A DNA stretch of 64,000 nucleotides from positions 682,001 through 746,000 of the forward strand of contig JADKDK010000001.1 of NCBI GenBank assembly GCA_016718385.1, read 5' to 3'. The stretch comes from Gammaproteobacteria bacterium (lineage in GTDB: Bacteria > Pseudomonadota > Gammaproteobacteria > Pseudomonadales > UBA5518). Shown here piece after piece: positions 8,692-17,178 of the stretch. The notes under the pieces are model-generated. The model searched no databases and was not told the origin of the DNA. It saw only the letters and a program-made list of their open reading frames with translations. How positions within the stretch are numbered: position 1 is the stretch's first letter; each line of letters begins with the position of its first letter. Position numbers and translations under genes: made by a program.

Positions 8692-9461
8692 ACGGCTTTT
8701 CCCAGGCAGCGCTGGTAGGCGCGCACGGTCCCCTCGATGCCCAGGCGCAGGGCATCGACCGTGAAGGCGTGGCCGATGGAGACTTCCTGCAGCCCCGGCA
8801 CGGCCGCGGCGTAGGCGCCGAGGTTCAGCAGGTTCAGGTCGTGGCCGGCGTTCACGCCGAGGCCGGCATCGAGCGCGGCGCGCGCGGCCTCGACATGCGG
8901 GCGCAGGATCGCCTGCGGGTCGGCGCCGGCCGCGAAGGCTGAGGCGTAGGGCCCGGTGTAGAGCTCGACGCGGTCCGCGCCGCAGGCGGCGGCGAGGCGG
9001 ATCTGCGCGGGATCGGGATCCATGAACAGGCTGACGCGGATGCCCAGCGCGCGCAGCTCCTCGATCAACGGGCGCAGGCGTTCGCCGTCGCGCGCGAGGT
9101 CGAAGCCGTGGTCCGAGGTCAGCTGCGCGTCGCTGTCGGGCACCAGCGTGCACTGCGCCGGGCGCACCGCGCGCACCAGCGCCATGAAACCGGGATAGTC
9201 GGCGACGTCGGCGCGGTGGCTGCGCGCGGGACCGGCGAAGGGGTTGCCCTCGACGTTGAGTTCCACCGCCAGCATTGCCGCCAGCGCGGGCACGTCGGCG
9301 GCGCGGATGTGGCGCTGGTCGGGGCGCGGATGGACGGTGATGCCGTCGGCGCCGGCCTCGATGCACAGGCGCGCGTGCTCCGTCACGCTGGGATAGTCGC
9401 CCGCGCGCGAATTGCGGATCAGCGCGATCTTGTTCAGGTTGACCGAGAGGCAGATGCTCAT
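8688..9461 (-). CDS. pdxJ: pyridoxine 5'-phosphate synthase
   Basis: A 257-residue TIM-barrel enzyme. PdxJ condenses 3-amino-1-hydroxyacetone phosphate with deoxyxylulose 5-phosphate to form pyridoxine 5'-phosphate in the DXP-dependent vitamin B6 pathway. Family signatures seen are LSVNLNKIALIRNSRAGDYP at the N-terminus, GADGITVHPRPDQRHI, ELNVEGNPF, CTLVPDSDAQLTSDHGFD and VNAGHDLNLLNL. The start overlaps the cyclophilin stop (ATGA), and the stop overlaps the HD-GYP start. recO, which is often next to pdxJ in other gammaproteobacteria, is not here. Confidence 0.95.
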   Translation of the reverse strand: MSICLSVNLNKIALIRNSRAGDYPSVTEHARLCIEAGADGITVHPRPDQRHIRAADVPALAAMLAVELNVEGNPFAGPARSHRADVADYPGFMALVRAVRPAQCTLVPDSDAQLTSDHGFDLARDGERLRPLIEELRALGIRVSLFMDPDPAQIRLAAACGADRVELYTGPYASAFAAGADPQAILRPHVEAARAALDAGLGVNAGHDLNLLNLGAYAAAVPGLQEVSIGHAFTVDALRLGIEGTVRAYQRCLGKAV

Positions 9462-10042
9462 TCGAGGCGCGTGATCGACTCGATCACGATCGGGTTCACC
9501 GGTACGTCGTCGAGCTGCCCGGCGCGCTGCGTATTGACCAGGGAGATGCCGTCGACCACGTCCATGCCGTCGACCACGCGGCCGAATACCGTGTAGCCGG
9601 GCTTGCGCGTGACGTAGTTGAAGTCGAGCGTCAGGTTCGCGCGCACGTTGATGAAGAACTGTGCCCCCGCGCTGTCGGGGTCGTCGGTGCGTGCCATCGC
9701 GATGGAGCCGCGCTCGTTGTGCAGGTGATTGCGCGACTCGTTCTTCACCGACTCGCCGGCCGGCTTCTCCACGAGCTCCTGCGTGAAGCCCCCGCCCTGG
9801 ATCATGAAGTTGGGGATCACGCGATGGAACACGGTGCCGGCATAGAAGCCGCTGTCGACGTACGACAGGAAGTTCGCGACGGTCAGCGGCGCCTCGTCCG
9901 GATACAGCTCGACGGTGATGTCGCCGGCGTTGGTGCTGATGCGCACCCGTGGATTGGCGTCGGCGTCGGTCTGTGCCGGTGTCGCGACGAACAGCAGGGC
10001 GCCGCCCAGCAGGGCGAGCACGGCGAGCAGTCGGGTCATCAT
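9458..10042 (-). CDS. exported cyclophilin-type peptidyl-prolyl isomerase
   Basis: A 194-residue protein with a Sec signal peptide (hydrophobic stretch LLAVLALLGGALLFVATPA, residues 5-23) followed by one cyclophilin domain. Core family segments are present: ITVELYPDEAPLTVANFLSYV, FHRVIPNFMIQGGGF, GSIAMARTDDPDSAGAQFFIN and YTVFGRVVDGMDVVD. It would catalyse prolyl isomerisation in the periplasm, like PpiA. The start is ATG 10042 or the next ATG. It heads a tightly overlapped unit with pdxJ and the HD-GYP gene. Confidence 0.9.
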   Translation of the reverse strand: MMTRLLAVLALLGGALLFVATPAQTDADANPRVRISTNAGDITVELYPDEAPLTVANFLSYVDSGFYAGTVFHRVIPNFMIQGGGFTQELVEKPAGESVKNESRNHLHNERGSIAMARTDDPDSAGAQFFINVRANLTLDFNYVTRKPGYTVFGRVVDGMDVVDGISLVNTQRAGQLDDVPVNPIVIESITRLE

Positions 10043-10070
10043 GGTGTCATTGGTCCCGTGTGGTTGTGGC

Positions 10071-10724
10071 TCAGACCCATTCCGAGCGGCGCTTGCGCTG
10101 CGGGATCAGGCGCGGCAGCAGCAACGTGAGCAGCCCGCCGATGCCGGTGGCCCAGACGCCGTTGATGAACCATTTCTGCCAGGAGTCGTCGCGCAGGCGC
10201 TGGTTGTCGGCCTCGAGCACCCCGATGCGGTTCTTCAGCACGTGCAACTGCTCGTTCAGGTCGCGATTGCTGGCGTCGAGCTGCGTGGCGTTGCTGGAGA
10301 GCTGCTTGAGTTCCGTGAGTTCGGCCTGCAGCGCGTCGCGCGCGACGGCCATGTCGGCGAGTTCCTTGCGCCCTTGCTCGATCGCCGCGGTCAGCGTCAC
10401 GCTGCCGTCGTCGGGCTGCCCGAGCAGGCGCAGCGCGTTGACCACCTGGTAGCGCGCCCCGGGCTCGCGCTTGAGGAAGCGCAACGGCATCCAGCCCTCG
10501 GTGCCCTCGCGGGAGCGCACCAGCGCCCAGCCGGTGTCGCGCTGCTCCTGCACCACGACCACGGGAGTGCCGGTCGGCACCTCGAGCAGGGTTCTCTGGT
10601 CCAGGGCGGCGCCCTCGCGCAGCGGCACCGCGCGGGTGTCCTCGACATAGCGCTGCTCCTGCGCCTCAACGGACATGATCACGGCGCTGCTGAGCAGCAG
10701 CGCGCCGGCGAGTCTGGAAAACAT
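10071..10724 (-). CDS. SH3-domain protein of the TIGR04211/YgiM type
   Basis: About 217 residues: signal sequence (MFSRLAGALLLSSAVIMSVEA), a bacterial SH3 domain (about residues 25-90, with GTPVVVVQEQRDTGWALVRS and EGWMPLRFL), a coiled coil of about 75 residues (AIEQGRKELADMAV to IGVLEADNQRLRDD), and a C-terminal transmembrane helix with a basic tail (LLTLLLPRLIPQRKRR). This layout matches the TIGR04211/YgiM family, thought to act at the cell envelope. I prefer ATG 10724 over an in-frame ATG at 10760 because it places the signal peptide at the terminus. Confidence 0.8.
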   Translation of the reverse strand: MFSRLAGALLLSSAVIMSVEAQEQRYVEDTRAVPLREGAALDQRTLLEVPTGTPVVVVQEQRDTGWALVRSREGTEGWMPLRFLKREPGARYQVVNALRLLGQPDDGSVTLTAAIEQGRKELADMAVARDALQAELTELKQLSSNATQLDASNRDLNEQLHVLKNRIGVLEADNQRLRDDSWQKWFINGVWATGIGGLLTLLLPRLIPQRKRRSEWV

Positions 10725-10769
10725 GGCGAAAAGCTCTGATGATGGATTCAAAAACTGCACTAACCCATT

Positions 10770-10797
10770 AATCTAGTTTCGATTAATCCGATGTCAA
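10770..10797 (-). promoter_or_regulatory. sigma-70-type promoter for the SH3 protein gene
   Basis: On the minus strand TTGACA (10797-10792) is followed after 16 bases by TAGATT (10775-10770), 45 bases before the SH3 gene. The spacer overlaps an inverted repeat, TTAATC (10768-10773) and GATTAA (10781-10786), which could be an operator. Confidence 0.6.
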
Positions 10798-10828
10798 ATT
10801 CGCCGGCGGGGAAGCCGGCCCGGGTGCC

Positions 10829-11131
10829 TCAGGGCAACACTCTGCGAAACGGCTTGACGGTCACGCGGGCATAGACGCCGGCGTGCACATAGGGATCGTC
10901 CGCGGCCCAGGCCTGGGCTGCGGCGAGGTCGTCGAAGTGCGCCACGACCAGGCTGCCGGTGAAGCCCGCGGCGCCCGGATCCTCGCAGTCGAGTGCCGGG
11001 TGCGGCCCGGCGAGCAGCAGCCGGCCCTCGTCGCGCAGGCGCGTCAGCCGTGCCAGGTGGTCGGGGCGGGCCGCGAGTCGCCGCTCCAGGGAGTTCGCGA
11101 CGTCCTCGGCGATGATCGCGTAATACAGCAT
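10829..11131 (-). CDS. yciI: YciI family protein
   Basis: A 100-residue protein of the YciI-like ferredoxin-like fold family, with MLYYAIIAEDVANSLERRLAA-type N-terminus, HLARLTRLRDEGRLLLAGPHP and ADDPYVHAGVYARVTVKPF. The conserved histidine in the RPDHLARL segment and the aspartate in ADDPY are present. E. coli YciI (98 residues) has no firmly assigned reaction. It is directly downstream of yciB, an arrangement also known in other gammaproteobacteria. Confidence 0.85.
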   Translation of the reverse strand: MLYYAIIAEDVANSLERRLAARPDHLARLTRLRDEGRLLLAGPHPALDCEDPGAAGFTGSLVVAHFDDLAAAQAWAADDPYVHAGVYARVTVKPFRRVLP

Positions 11132-11154
11132 GCGTTTGCTCCGTCGCGGGTGTG

Positions 11155-11751
11155 TCAACCGGCGCCGGCCGGCGGTTCCTCGCCGTCCTTGACGTGGGGC
11201 ATGATCAGCGCCACGGTCAGCGCGGTCACCAGCAGCGTGAAGCCGATGGCGCTGTAGAGCTTGTAGCTGACCCACGCGGCCTCGCTGAAGCGGTAGGCCA
11301 CGTACAGGTTCAGGGCGCCGACGACCACGAAATTCGCCACCCAGAGGCTGTTCAGTCGTCGCCAGGCGACGGCGGGCAGGCTGAGCTGGGCGCCGATCGC
11401 CCGCTCCATCACGGTCTTGCCGGTCAGGGCATGGGTGCCGACGAACACGGCCGCCAGCACCCAGTTGAAGATCGTGGGCTTCCACTGGATGAACAGCTGG
11501 TTGCGCAGCAGCAGCGTGGCGGCGCCGAAGGCGCAGACCACCGCGGTGAGCAACAGCAGGCGCTTCTCGATATGCCCGCTCAGCAGCCGTGTCAGCACCA
11601 GCTGCAGCACCGTGGCGATCATCAGCACGGCGGTGGCCGAGTAGATGCCGTCGAAGTGGTATTCCCAGCCCCCGAGCGTCAGCGTCCGGCCGTCCAGCTG
11701 GTAGACGACGAAGAACAGCACGACAGGGATGAGTTCCGCGAATTGCTTCAT
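11155..11751 (-). CDS. yciB: inner-membrane-spanning protein YciB (IspA/septation protein A)
   Basis: A 198-residue integral membrane protein with about five helices. It begins MKQFAELIPVVLFFVVYQL and carries NQLFIQWKPTIFNWVLA and RLNSLWVANFVVVGALNLYVAY, which are family signatures. YciB proteins interact with the division and elongation machineries and affect envelope integrity. It lies upstream of yciI and is divergent from the RNase AM gene at 11867. Confidence 0.9.
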   Translation of the reverse strand: MKQFAELIPVVLFFVVYQLDGRTLTLGGWEYHFDGIYSATAVLMIATVLQLVLTRLLSGHIEKRLLLLTAVVCAFGAATLLLRNQLFIQWKPTIFNWVLAAVFVGTHALTGKTVMERAIGAQLSLPAVAWRRLNSLWVANFVVVGALNLYVAYRFSEAAWVSYKLYSAIGFTLLVTALTVALIMPHVKDGEEPPAGAG

Positions 11752-11866
11752 GGGATCGGGGCCGTATCGGGCGCGGCGCGGCGCGCTGCGGGAATTTGCC
11801 GCGGCACCGGGCCGCGAATGCCGCTATTCTATCGCTCCCGCCGCCGTTTCCACACAGGCTTTTTCC

Positions 11867-12697
11867 GTGCTCGTCGATCTGCACACCCACACCAGCGCCT
11901 CCGACGGCGAGCTGGCGCCGCTCGCGCTGCTGCAGATGCAGGCGGACGCCGGCGTGGGGCTCACGGCCTTCACCGACCATGACACGCTCGATGGCTGGGA
12001 CCGCATCGCCGCCATGGCGGTGCCTGCCGTCGGGTTGCCGCGCCTGCTGCCCGGTGTCGAGTTCTCGGTGGATGCCGCGGGGCGCGAGATCCACGTGGTG
12101 GGGCTGGGCTTCGACCCGGCGCATCCGGCGATCCGCGAGGGCGTCGCCGCGCAGCAGCTGCGCCGGCGCGCGCGCGCCGAGCGGATCGCGGCGCGGCTCG
12201 AGTACCTGGGCGTGCACGGTGCGCTGGCGGGAGCCGAGCTCGAGGCGGCCGGTGCCGGCCTGGGGCGACCGCATTTCGCGCGTTTCCTGGTGGCGAGCGG
12301 GCGGGTGCGTACCCTGGACGAGGCCTTCCACCGCTATCTCGGCAGGGGCAAGCCGGCGGCCTGCCGCATGGAATGGCCCGCCATGGACGAGGCGACAGGC
12401 TGGATCCGCGCCGCCGGCGGGCGCGCCGTGCTCGCGCATCCGCTCGCCTACAAGCTGACGCGCAGCAAGCTGCGCGAGCTCATCGAGCAGTTGCGCGACT
12501 GCGGCGGCGATGCCGTGGAGGTGGCGCTGCCGGGGCTGACGGCTGCGGACATGGAAATGGTGGCGCAGCTCACGCGCGAGGCCGGGTTGCGCGCCTCGGC
12601 CGGCAGCGACTTCCATGCCGCGGGGGGCTGGAACCTGCCGGGGCGGATACCGGCGCTGCCGGTGGGCCTCGATCCGGTCTGGGAGGACTGGATTTGA
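11867..12697 (+). CDS. rnm: PHP-domain 5'-3' exoribonuclease (RNase AM/YciV)
   Basis: A 276-residue PHP phosphoesterase starting with GTG (11867). The metal-binding motifs are DLHTHTSASDGEL at the N-terminus, FTDHDTLDG, LPGVEFSV, VLAHPLAYKL and SAGSDFHAAG near the end. In E. coli YciV/RNase AM is a 5'-3' exonuclease that matures 5' ends of rRNA and removes short oligonucleotides. The order rnm-yciO-...-rluB is conserved in E. coli. The GTG choice rests on the domain beginning immediately and on AGG about eight bases upstream. Confidence 0.88.
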   Translation: MLVDLHTHTSASDGELAPLALLQMQADAGVGLTAFTDHDTLDGWDRIAAMAVPAVGLPRLLPGVEFSVDAAGREIHVVGLGFDPAHPAIREGVAAQQLRRRARAERIAARLEYLGVHGALAGAELEAAGAGLGRPHFARFLVASGRVRTLDEAFHRYLGRGKPAACRMEWPAMDEATGWIRAAGGRAVLAHPLAYKLTRSKLRELIEQLRDCGGDAVEVALPGLTAADMEMVAQLTREAGLRASAGSDFHAAGGWNLPGRIPALPVGLDPVWEDWI

Positions 12698-12785
12698 TCC
12701 TCCGGCGCGCGGCAATTACACTCGCCGCGCCTGCCGTGAAGGCCACCCCGTGGCGCGCACGGCTCCTGAACACGGAAGCCCCGCT

Positions 12786-13406
12786 GTGAGCATTTTCCTG
12801 CAGGTCCACCCGGAGAATCCCCAGAAGCGGCTGCTGCAGCAGGTCGTGGACCGGCTGCGCGCGGGTGCCGTCATCATCTATCCGACCGATTCGGCGTACG
12901 CGCTCGGCTGCCATATCGGCGACAAGACCGCGCTCGACCGCATCCGCGCGATCCGCCGCCTCGACGAGAAGCACAACTTCACGCTGATGTGCCGCGACCT
13001 GTCGGAACTCTCGACCTACGCGATCGTCGACAACGTCAGCTACCGGCTGCTGCGCACGCACACGCCGGGGCCCTACACCTTCATCCTCAGGGCGACGGCG
13101 GAGGTGCCGCGGCGCCTGATGCATCCCAAGCGCAAGACGATCGGCATGCGCGTGCCGGACAACGCGATCGCGCTGGGGCTGCTGGAGCTGCTCGACGAAC
13201 CGTTGATGAGCGTCACGCTGACGCTGCCGGGCGAGGAACTGCCGCTGACCGATCCCGAGGACATGCGCGAGCGTCTCGGCCATGCCGTGGACCTGATCAT
13301 CGACGGCGGCGGCTGCGGCCTGGAGCCGACCAGCGTGATCGATCTCGCCGGCGCCTCGCCGGTCATCGCACGTCGCGGCAAGGGCGACACCAGCGCCTTC
13401 GAATAG
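12786..13406 (+). CDS. yciO: YciO, Sua5/YrdC-family protein
   Basis: A 206-residue YrdC-like protein starting with GTG 12786, seven bases after GGAAG. The family core is visible: AGAVIIYPTDSAYALGC, a KHNFTLMCRDLSELSTYA nucleotide-binding region, TPGPYTFILRAT and LEPTSVIDLAG. YrdC/Sua5 make threonylcarbamoyl-AMP for tRNA t6A; YciO is a paralogue with weak or different activity, so its exact job is open. It is followed closely by scpA. Confidence 0.88.
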   Translation: MSIFLQVHPENPQKRLLQQVVDRLRAGAVIIYPTDSAYALGCHIGDKTALDRIRAIRRLDEKHNFTLMCRDLSELSTYAIVDNVSYRLLRTHTPGPYTFILRATAEVPRRLMHPKRKTIGMRVPDNAIALGLLELLDEPLMSVTLTLPGEELPLTDPEDMRERLGHAVDLIIDGGGCGLEPTSVIDLAGASPVIARRGKGDTSAFE

Positions 13407-13502
13407 CCGGAGGTGGGCGCAGGGTGCCCGCCCGGCTATAATCCGCCCCCTTTTTCGAGCGCGCCGCGCCACGGCCCGCGCGCGCCAGCGACTGGAGTCA
13501 GG

Positions 13503-14369
13503 GTGTCGGAGCCAATCGATATGGAACTCGCCGCGCCGGCGCAGGCCACGGAGCCGGTGCCGGGCGAGCAGCAGGAGCTGCCGCTCGCCTTCGTGCACGG
13601 CAAGCCGCTCACGGTGCTGCCGCGCGATCTCTACATCCCGCCCGAGGCGCTGGAAGTGTTCCTCGAGGCCTTCGAGGGGCCGCTGGACCTGCTGCTCTAC
13701 CTGATCCGGCGCCAGAACCTCGACATCCTCGAGATCAACGTCGCCCAGATCACCGAGCAGTACATGCAGTACGTCGAGCTGATGGACGCGATGCAGTTCG
13801 AGCTCGCCGCCGAATACCTGGTGATGTCGGCGATGCTGGCCGAGATCAAGTCGCGCATGCTGCTGCCGCGCCAGCAGAGTGCCGCCGAGGAGGAGGCCGA
13901 CCCGCGCGCCGACCTGATCCGGCGCCTGCAGGAGTACGAGCAGTTCAAGCAGGCGGCCGAGGATCTCGACGGGCTGCCGCGCCTGGAGCGCGACGTGTTC
14001 CAGGCAGCCGCCGAGCCGCCGGAACTGCGCCGCAGCAGGCCGCAGCCCCAGGTGGAGCTGCGCGAGTTGCTGCTCGCCTTCGGGGAGGTGGCGCGGCGCG
14101 CCTCGATGAACGTCAGCCACCACGTGCAGATGGAGCGGCTGTCGACGCGCGAACGCATGGTCGAGATCCTCGCGCGTCTTCATACGCCGCATTTCGTGCC
14201 CTTCGTCAGCCTGTTCCGCGTCGAGGAAGGGCGCATGGGCGTGGTGGTGACCTTCCTCGCCATCATGGAGCTGATCAAGGAATCGCTGATCGAGATGGTG
14301 CAGTCGGAGCCGTTCGGACCCATTCACGTCAAATCCCGGGGGCAGGATGCAGTTGAAGTCGATCATTGA
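13503..14369 (+). CDS. scpA: segregation and condensation protein A
   Basis: A 288-residue kleisin of the Smc-ScpAB condensin. It starts at GTG 13503, six bases after GGAG. Typical kleisin segments are FEGPLDLLLYLIRRQNLDIL near residue 60, EYLVMSAMLAEIKSRMLLP, and a C-terminal winged helix around FVPFVSLFRVEEGRMGVVVTFLAI. The first 45 residues are a low-complexity Ala/Pro/Glu extension. The 3' end overlaps scpB by 23 bases. An smc gene is not in the window. Confidence 0.93.
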   Translation: MSEPIDMELAAPAQATEPVPGEQQELPLAFVHGKPLTVLPRDLYIPPEALEVFLEAFEGPLDLLLYLIRRQNLDILEINVAQITEQYMQYVELMDAMQFELAAEYLVMSAMLAEIKSRMLLPRQQSAAEEEADPRADLIRRLQEYEQFKQAAEDLDGLPRLERDVFQAAAEPPELRRSRPQPQVELRELLLAFGEVARRASMNVSHHVQMERLSTRERMVEILARLHTPHFVPFVSLFRVEEGRMGVVVTFLAIMELIKESLIEMVQSEPFGPIHVKSRGQDAVEVDH

Positions 14370-15024
14370 GGGGGCGCTGCTCGCGGCCGGCCGTCCGCTC
14401 ACGCTGGACGAGCTCGCCGACCTGTTCGACCTCACCGACCGCCCCTCCACCGAGGAGCTGGCCGCGGCGCTGCAGGAACTGTGCGCCGACTGCGAGGGCC
14501 GCGGATTCGAGGTGCGCCAGGTCGCCAGCGGCTACCGCCTGCAGGTGCGCCAGGAGCTGGGGCCGTGGATCTCGCGGCTGTGGGAGGAGAAGCCGGCACG
14601 CTACTCGCGCGCGCTGCTCGAGACGCTGGCGATCATCGCCTATCGCCAGCCGATCACGCGCGGCGACATCGAGGAGGTGCGCGGCGTCGCGGTGAACCCC
14701 AACATCATCCGCACCCTGCAGGAGCGCGACTGGGTGCGCGTCGTGGGACAGCGCGACGTGCCGGGGCGGCCCGAGCTGCTCGCCACCACGCGGCAGTTCC
14801 TCGACTACTTCGGCCTGAAGGGACTGGACGACCTGCCGACGCTCGCCGAGATCAAGGATTTCGAGCAGGTGAACCCGGAGATGACGCTCGCCATCGAGCC
14901 GCCGGCGGAGGCCGCGGACGAGGCCGTCGCTACCGGAGATGCCGATGACGACGAGCGCGACGCCGAGGCGCCGCAACACGAGGACCTTGCCGACCCCGAT
15001 GACGACGAGGAACTGCGCCAATGA
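14347..15024 (+). CDS. scpB: segregation and condensation protein B
   Basis: A 225-residue ScpB with two winged-helix domains (LKSIIEGALLAAGRPLTLDEL at the N-terminus; ALLETLAIIAYRQPITRGDI and GLKGLDDLPTL in the second). It dimerises and binds ScpA. The C-terminal 45 residues are an acidic Asp/Glu/Ala tail. It starts inside scpA and ends with an ATGA overlap with rluB, so scpA-scpB-rluB are translationally coupled. Confidence 0.95.
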   Translation: MQLKSIIEGALLAAGRPLTLDELADLFDLTDRPSTEELAAALQELCADCEGRGFEVRQVASGYRLQVRQELGPWISRLWEEKPARYSRALLETLAIIAYRQPITRGDIEEVRGVAVNPNIIRTLQERDWVRVVGQRDVPGRPELLATTRQFLDYFGLKGLDDLPTLAEIKDFEQVNPEMTLAIEPPAEAADEAVATGDADDDERDAEAPQHEDLADPDDDEELRQ

Positions 15025-16076
15025 ACGAGGGCGCACGACTGCACAAGGCGCTGGCGGATCTCGGGCTGGGTTCGCGGCGCGAGATCGAGGGCTGGATCGA
15101 GGCCGGCCGCGTCACGGTGAACGGACGCCGCGCGGTGCTGGGCCAGCGGATCGCGCGTGGCGACCGGGTCGCCGTCGACGGCAAGCCGGTGCGCCTGCCC
15201 GACGCGGAGCCCGCGCCGATACGCGTCATCGTCTACAACAAGCCCGAGGGCGAGATCTGCAGCCGCCGCGACCCGGAAGGCCGGCCAACCGTCTTTGCCG
15301 CGTTGCCGCGCCTGCGCGACGGGCGCTGGATCATCGTGGGCCGCCTCGACCTCAACACCACGGGCCTGCTGCTCGCCACCGATTCGGGCGAACTGGCGAA
15401 CCGCCTCATGCATCCGGGCTCGTCGATCGAGCGCGAGTACCTGGTGCGCGTGCTGGGCGACGTGGATGCCGCGCTGCTGGCGCGCCTGCGTGCCGGCGTG
15501 CTGCTCGACGACGGCATGGCGGCCTTCGACGGCATCCGCGAGCTCGAGGGCGAGGGCAGCAACCGCTGGTTCACGGTGGTGCTGCGCGAGGGACGCAATC
15601 GCGAGGTGCGGCGGCTGTGGGAGTCGCAGGGCTGCAAGGTCAGCCGCCTGAAGCGCGTGCGTTTCGGCACGGTGGCGCTGGGTCCACGCGAGCGCCGCGG
15701 CACCTGCCGCGAACTGGAGGAAGCCGAGGTGCGCGCGCTGTGTGCCTCGGTGGGGTTGATCCCGCCGGCGCGCGCCGGCGGCGGCGAGCGCCCGGGCGCG
15801 CGTCGGCGCGAGGCGGGCGCTGCGGCGAAGCGTTCGCCCGAGCCACGCGCGACGGCCGGACGCGATCAGCGTGGACGCGGGCAGGGCGCGGCGGTGAGAG
15901 GCGAGGGGCGGGGTCGCGACGCGGATGTCGTGGCGGATCGTCCCGTGCGTCGCAACGTCGACGGCTCGCCGGCCAATCGCGCCGCGCGCCGCCATGACGA
16001 GCGAGCCGCGACGCCACGTCCGGCGCGCCGGCAGGAAGGGACCGCCGCCGCCAAACGTCCCCCGCGCCGGCGTTAG
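15021..16076 (+). CDS. rluB: 23S rRNA pseudouridine-2605 synthase
   Basis: A 351-residue RsuA/RluB-type enzyme: an S4 RNA-binding domain (ARLHKALADLGLGSRREIEG...VTVNG, residues 4-50), then the catalytic domain with the active aspartate in GRLDLNTTGLLLATDSGEL and the segment VVLREGRNREVRRLWES. About 110 residues at the C-terminus are an Arg/Ala/Gly-rich disordered tail, which is common in RluB but long here. It isomerises U2605 of 23S rRNA. Confidence 0.93.
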   Translation: MNEGARLHKALADLGLGSRREIEGWIEAGRVTVNGRRAVLGQRIARGDRVAVDGKPVRLPDAEPAPIRVIVYNKPEGEICSRRDPEGRPTVFAALPRLRDGRWIIVGRLDLNTTGLLLATDSGELANRLMHPGSSIEREYLVRVLGDVDAALLARLRAGVLLDDGMAAFDGIRELEGEGSNRWFTVVLREGRNREVRRLWESQGCKVSRLKRVRFGTVALGPRERRGTCRELEEAEVRALCASVGLIPPARAGGGERPGARRREAGAAAKRSPEPRATAGRDQRGRGQGAAVRGEGRGRDADVVADRPVRRNVDGSPANRAARRHDERAATPRPARRQEGTAAAKRPPRRR

Positions 16077-16082
16077 GAATCC

Positions 16083-16979
16083 TCAGTCGGCGGCGATGCT
16101 GCGGTTGCGCCCTTCGCTCTTGGCGCGGTACAGCGCGCGGTCGGCGCGATCGAACAGGCCATCGACGGTTTCGGCCTCGCGGATCTCGGCGGCGCCGATG
16201 CTGACCGTGATCTTGCCCGTGGTCGCGGCGTCCAGGCTGCAGCGCTGCGCGATGCGCTTGCGGATGCGCTCGGCGATCTGCATGCCCTTGGCGAGCGAGG
16301 TCTGGCTCAGGATCACCACGAACTCCTCGCCGCCGAAACGGAAGGCCTGGTCGTAGGGGCGCAGGCAGTCGCGCGCCTGTGTCGCCACGGCGCGGATCAC
16401 CTGGTCGCCGGCGCTGTGGCCGAGCGAGTCGTTGATGCGTTTGAAATGGTCGATGTCGGCAATCAGCAGCGCGAACGGCTGCCCGAAGCGCTGCGCCCGC
16501 GCCACCTCGGTGGCCAGCGCGGCGTCGAGCGCCATGCGGTTGCCGAGACCGGTCAGCGGATCCTTGCGCGCCATCAGCTTCAGGCGATGATGCTGCAACG
16601 CGTTGCCGAGCGGCGCGGCCAGCGGCGCGAGCAGCGCGGCCAGCGGTGAGTGCAACTCGTCGCGGACCTGGGCCTCGATCTGGCCGAGGTACTCGCCGTC
16701 GAGGTGCAGTCGCGAGCGCAGGGTCCGGCTGGTGCCGCGGCCGGCGACGAAGCACTCCGCCGAATCGGGCGGCGAATAGCACAGGCCCTCGACCGGCAGC
16801 GTGAGGCGCAGTTCCTCGAGGAAGAGCTCCAGCAGCTTGCGCAGGTCCAGCTGCCGGTGCAGGCGGTTGCTCAGCTCCAGCTCCGCCAGGCCCGGGGCAC
16901 GCTGGGCCGGCGTGCTCGCCCGCGGTTGTGCCGGTTGCGCGATCGGGTGCGGGAACTGCAGGATGTCTGCTCCGGCCAT
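16083..16979 (-). CDS. diguanylate cyclase (GGDEF)
   Basis: A 298-residue protein. Residues about 30-130 form an unassigned sensor-like region without membrane helices; the GGDEF domain follows (RKDPLTGLGNRMALD at 138-152, IADIDHFKRINDSLGH, and GGEEF at 216-220). The inhibitory I-site RxxD is intact as RPYD at 207-210. It should make cyclic di-GMP and be product-inhibited. It is convergent with rluB and six bases from its stop. Confidence 0.9.
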   Translation of the reverse strand: MAGADILQFPHPIAQPAQPRASTPAQRAPGLAELELSNRLHRQLDLRKLLELFLEELRLTLPVEGLCYSPPDSAECFVAGRGTSRTLRSRLHLDGEYLGQIEAQVRDELHSPLAALLAPLAAPLGNALQHHRLKLMARKDPLTGLGNRMALDAALATEVARAQRFGQPFALLIADIDHFKRINDSLGHSAGDQVIRAVATQARDCLRPYDQAFRFGGEEFVVILSQTSLAKGMQIAERIRKRIAQRCSLDAATTGKITVSIGAAEIREAETVDGLFDRADRALYRAKSEGRNRSIAAD

Positions 16980-17178
16980 TGTCGTCGTCCGCCTGTTGCT
17001 GGGGTCGCAGGAGCCGCGAAGCGATATTCATGCCACTGGCTGAAGTGTCGCGCGCAACAGGCGGAAAACATTGATAAAACCCGGGCGCTGCGGCGTTGCT
17101 CCGCGCCTGGCAGCGGTCGGTGCCGTCAGTTATTTGACGCGAATCCCCCTGCCGGGCCGTTGTCGCGCTGTCAGACGC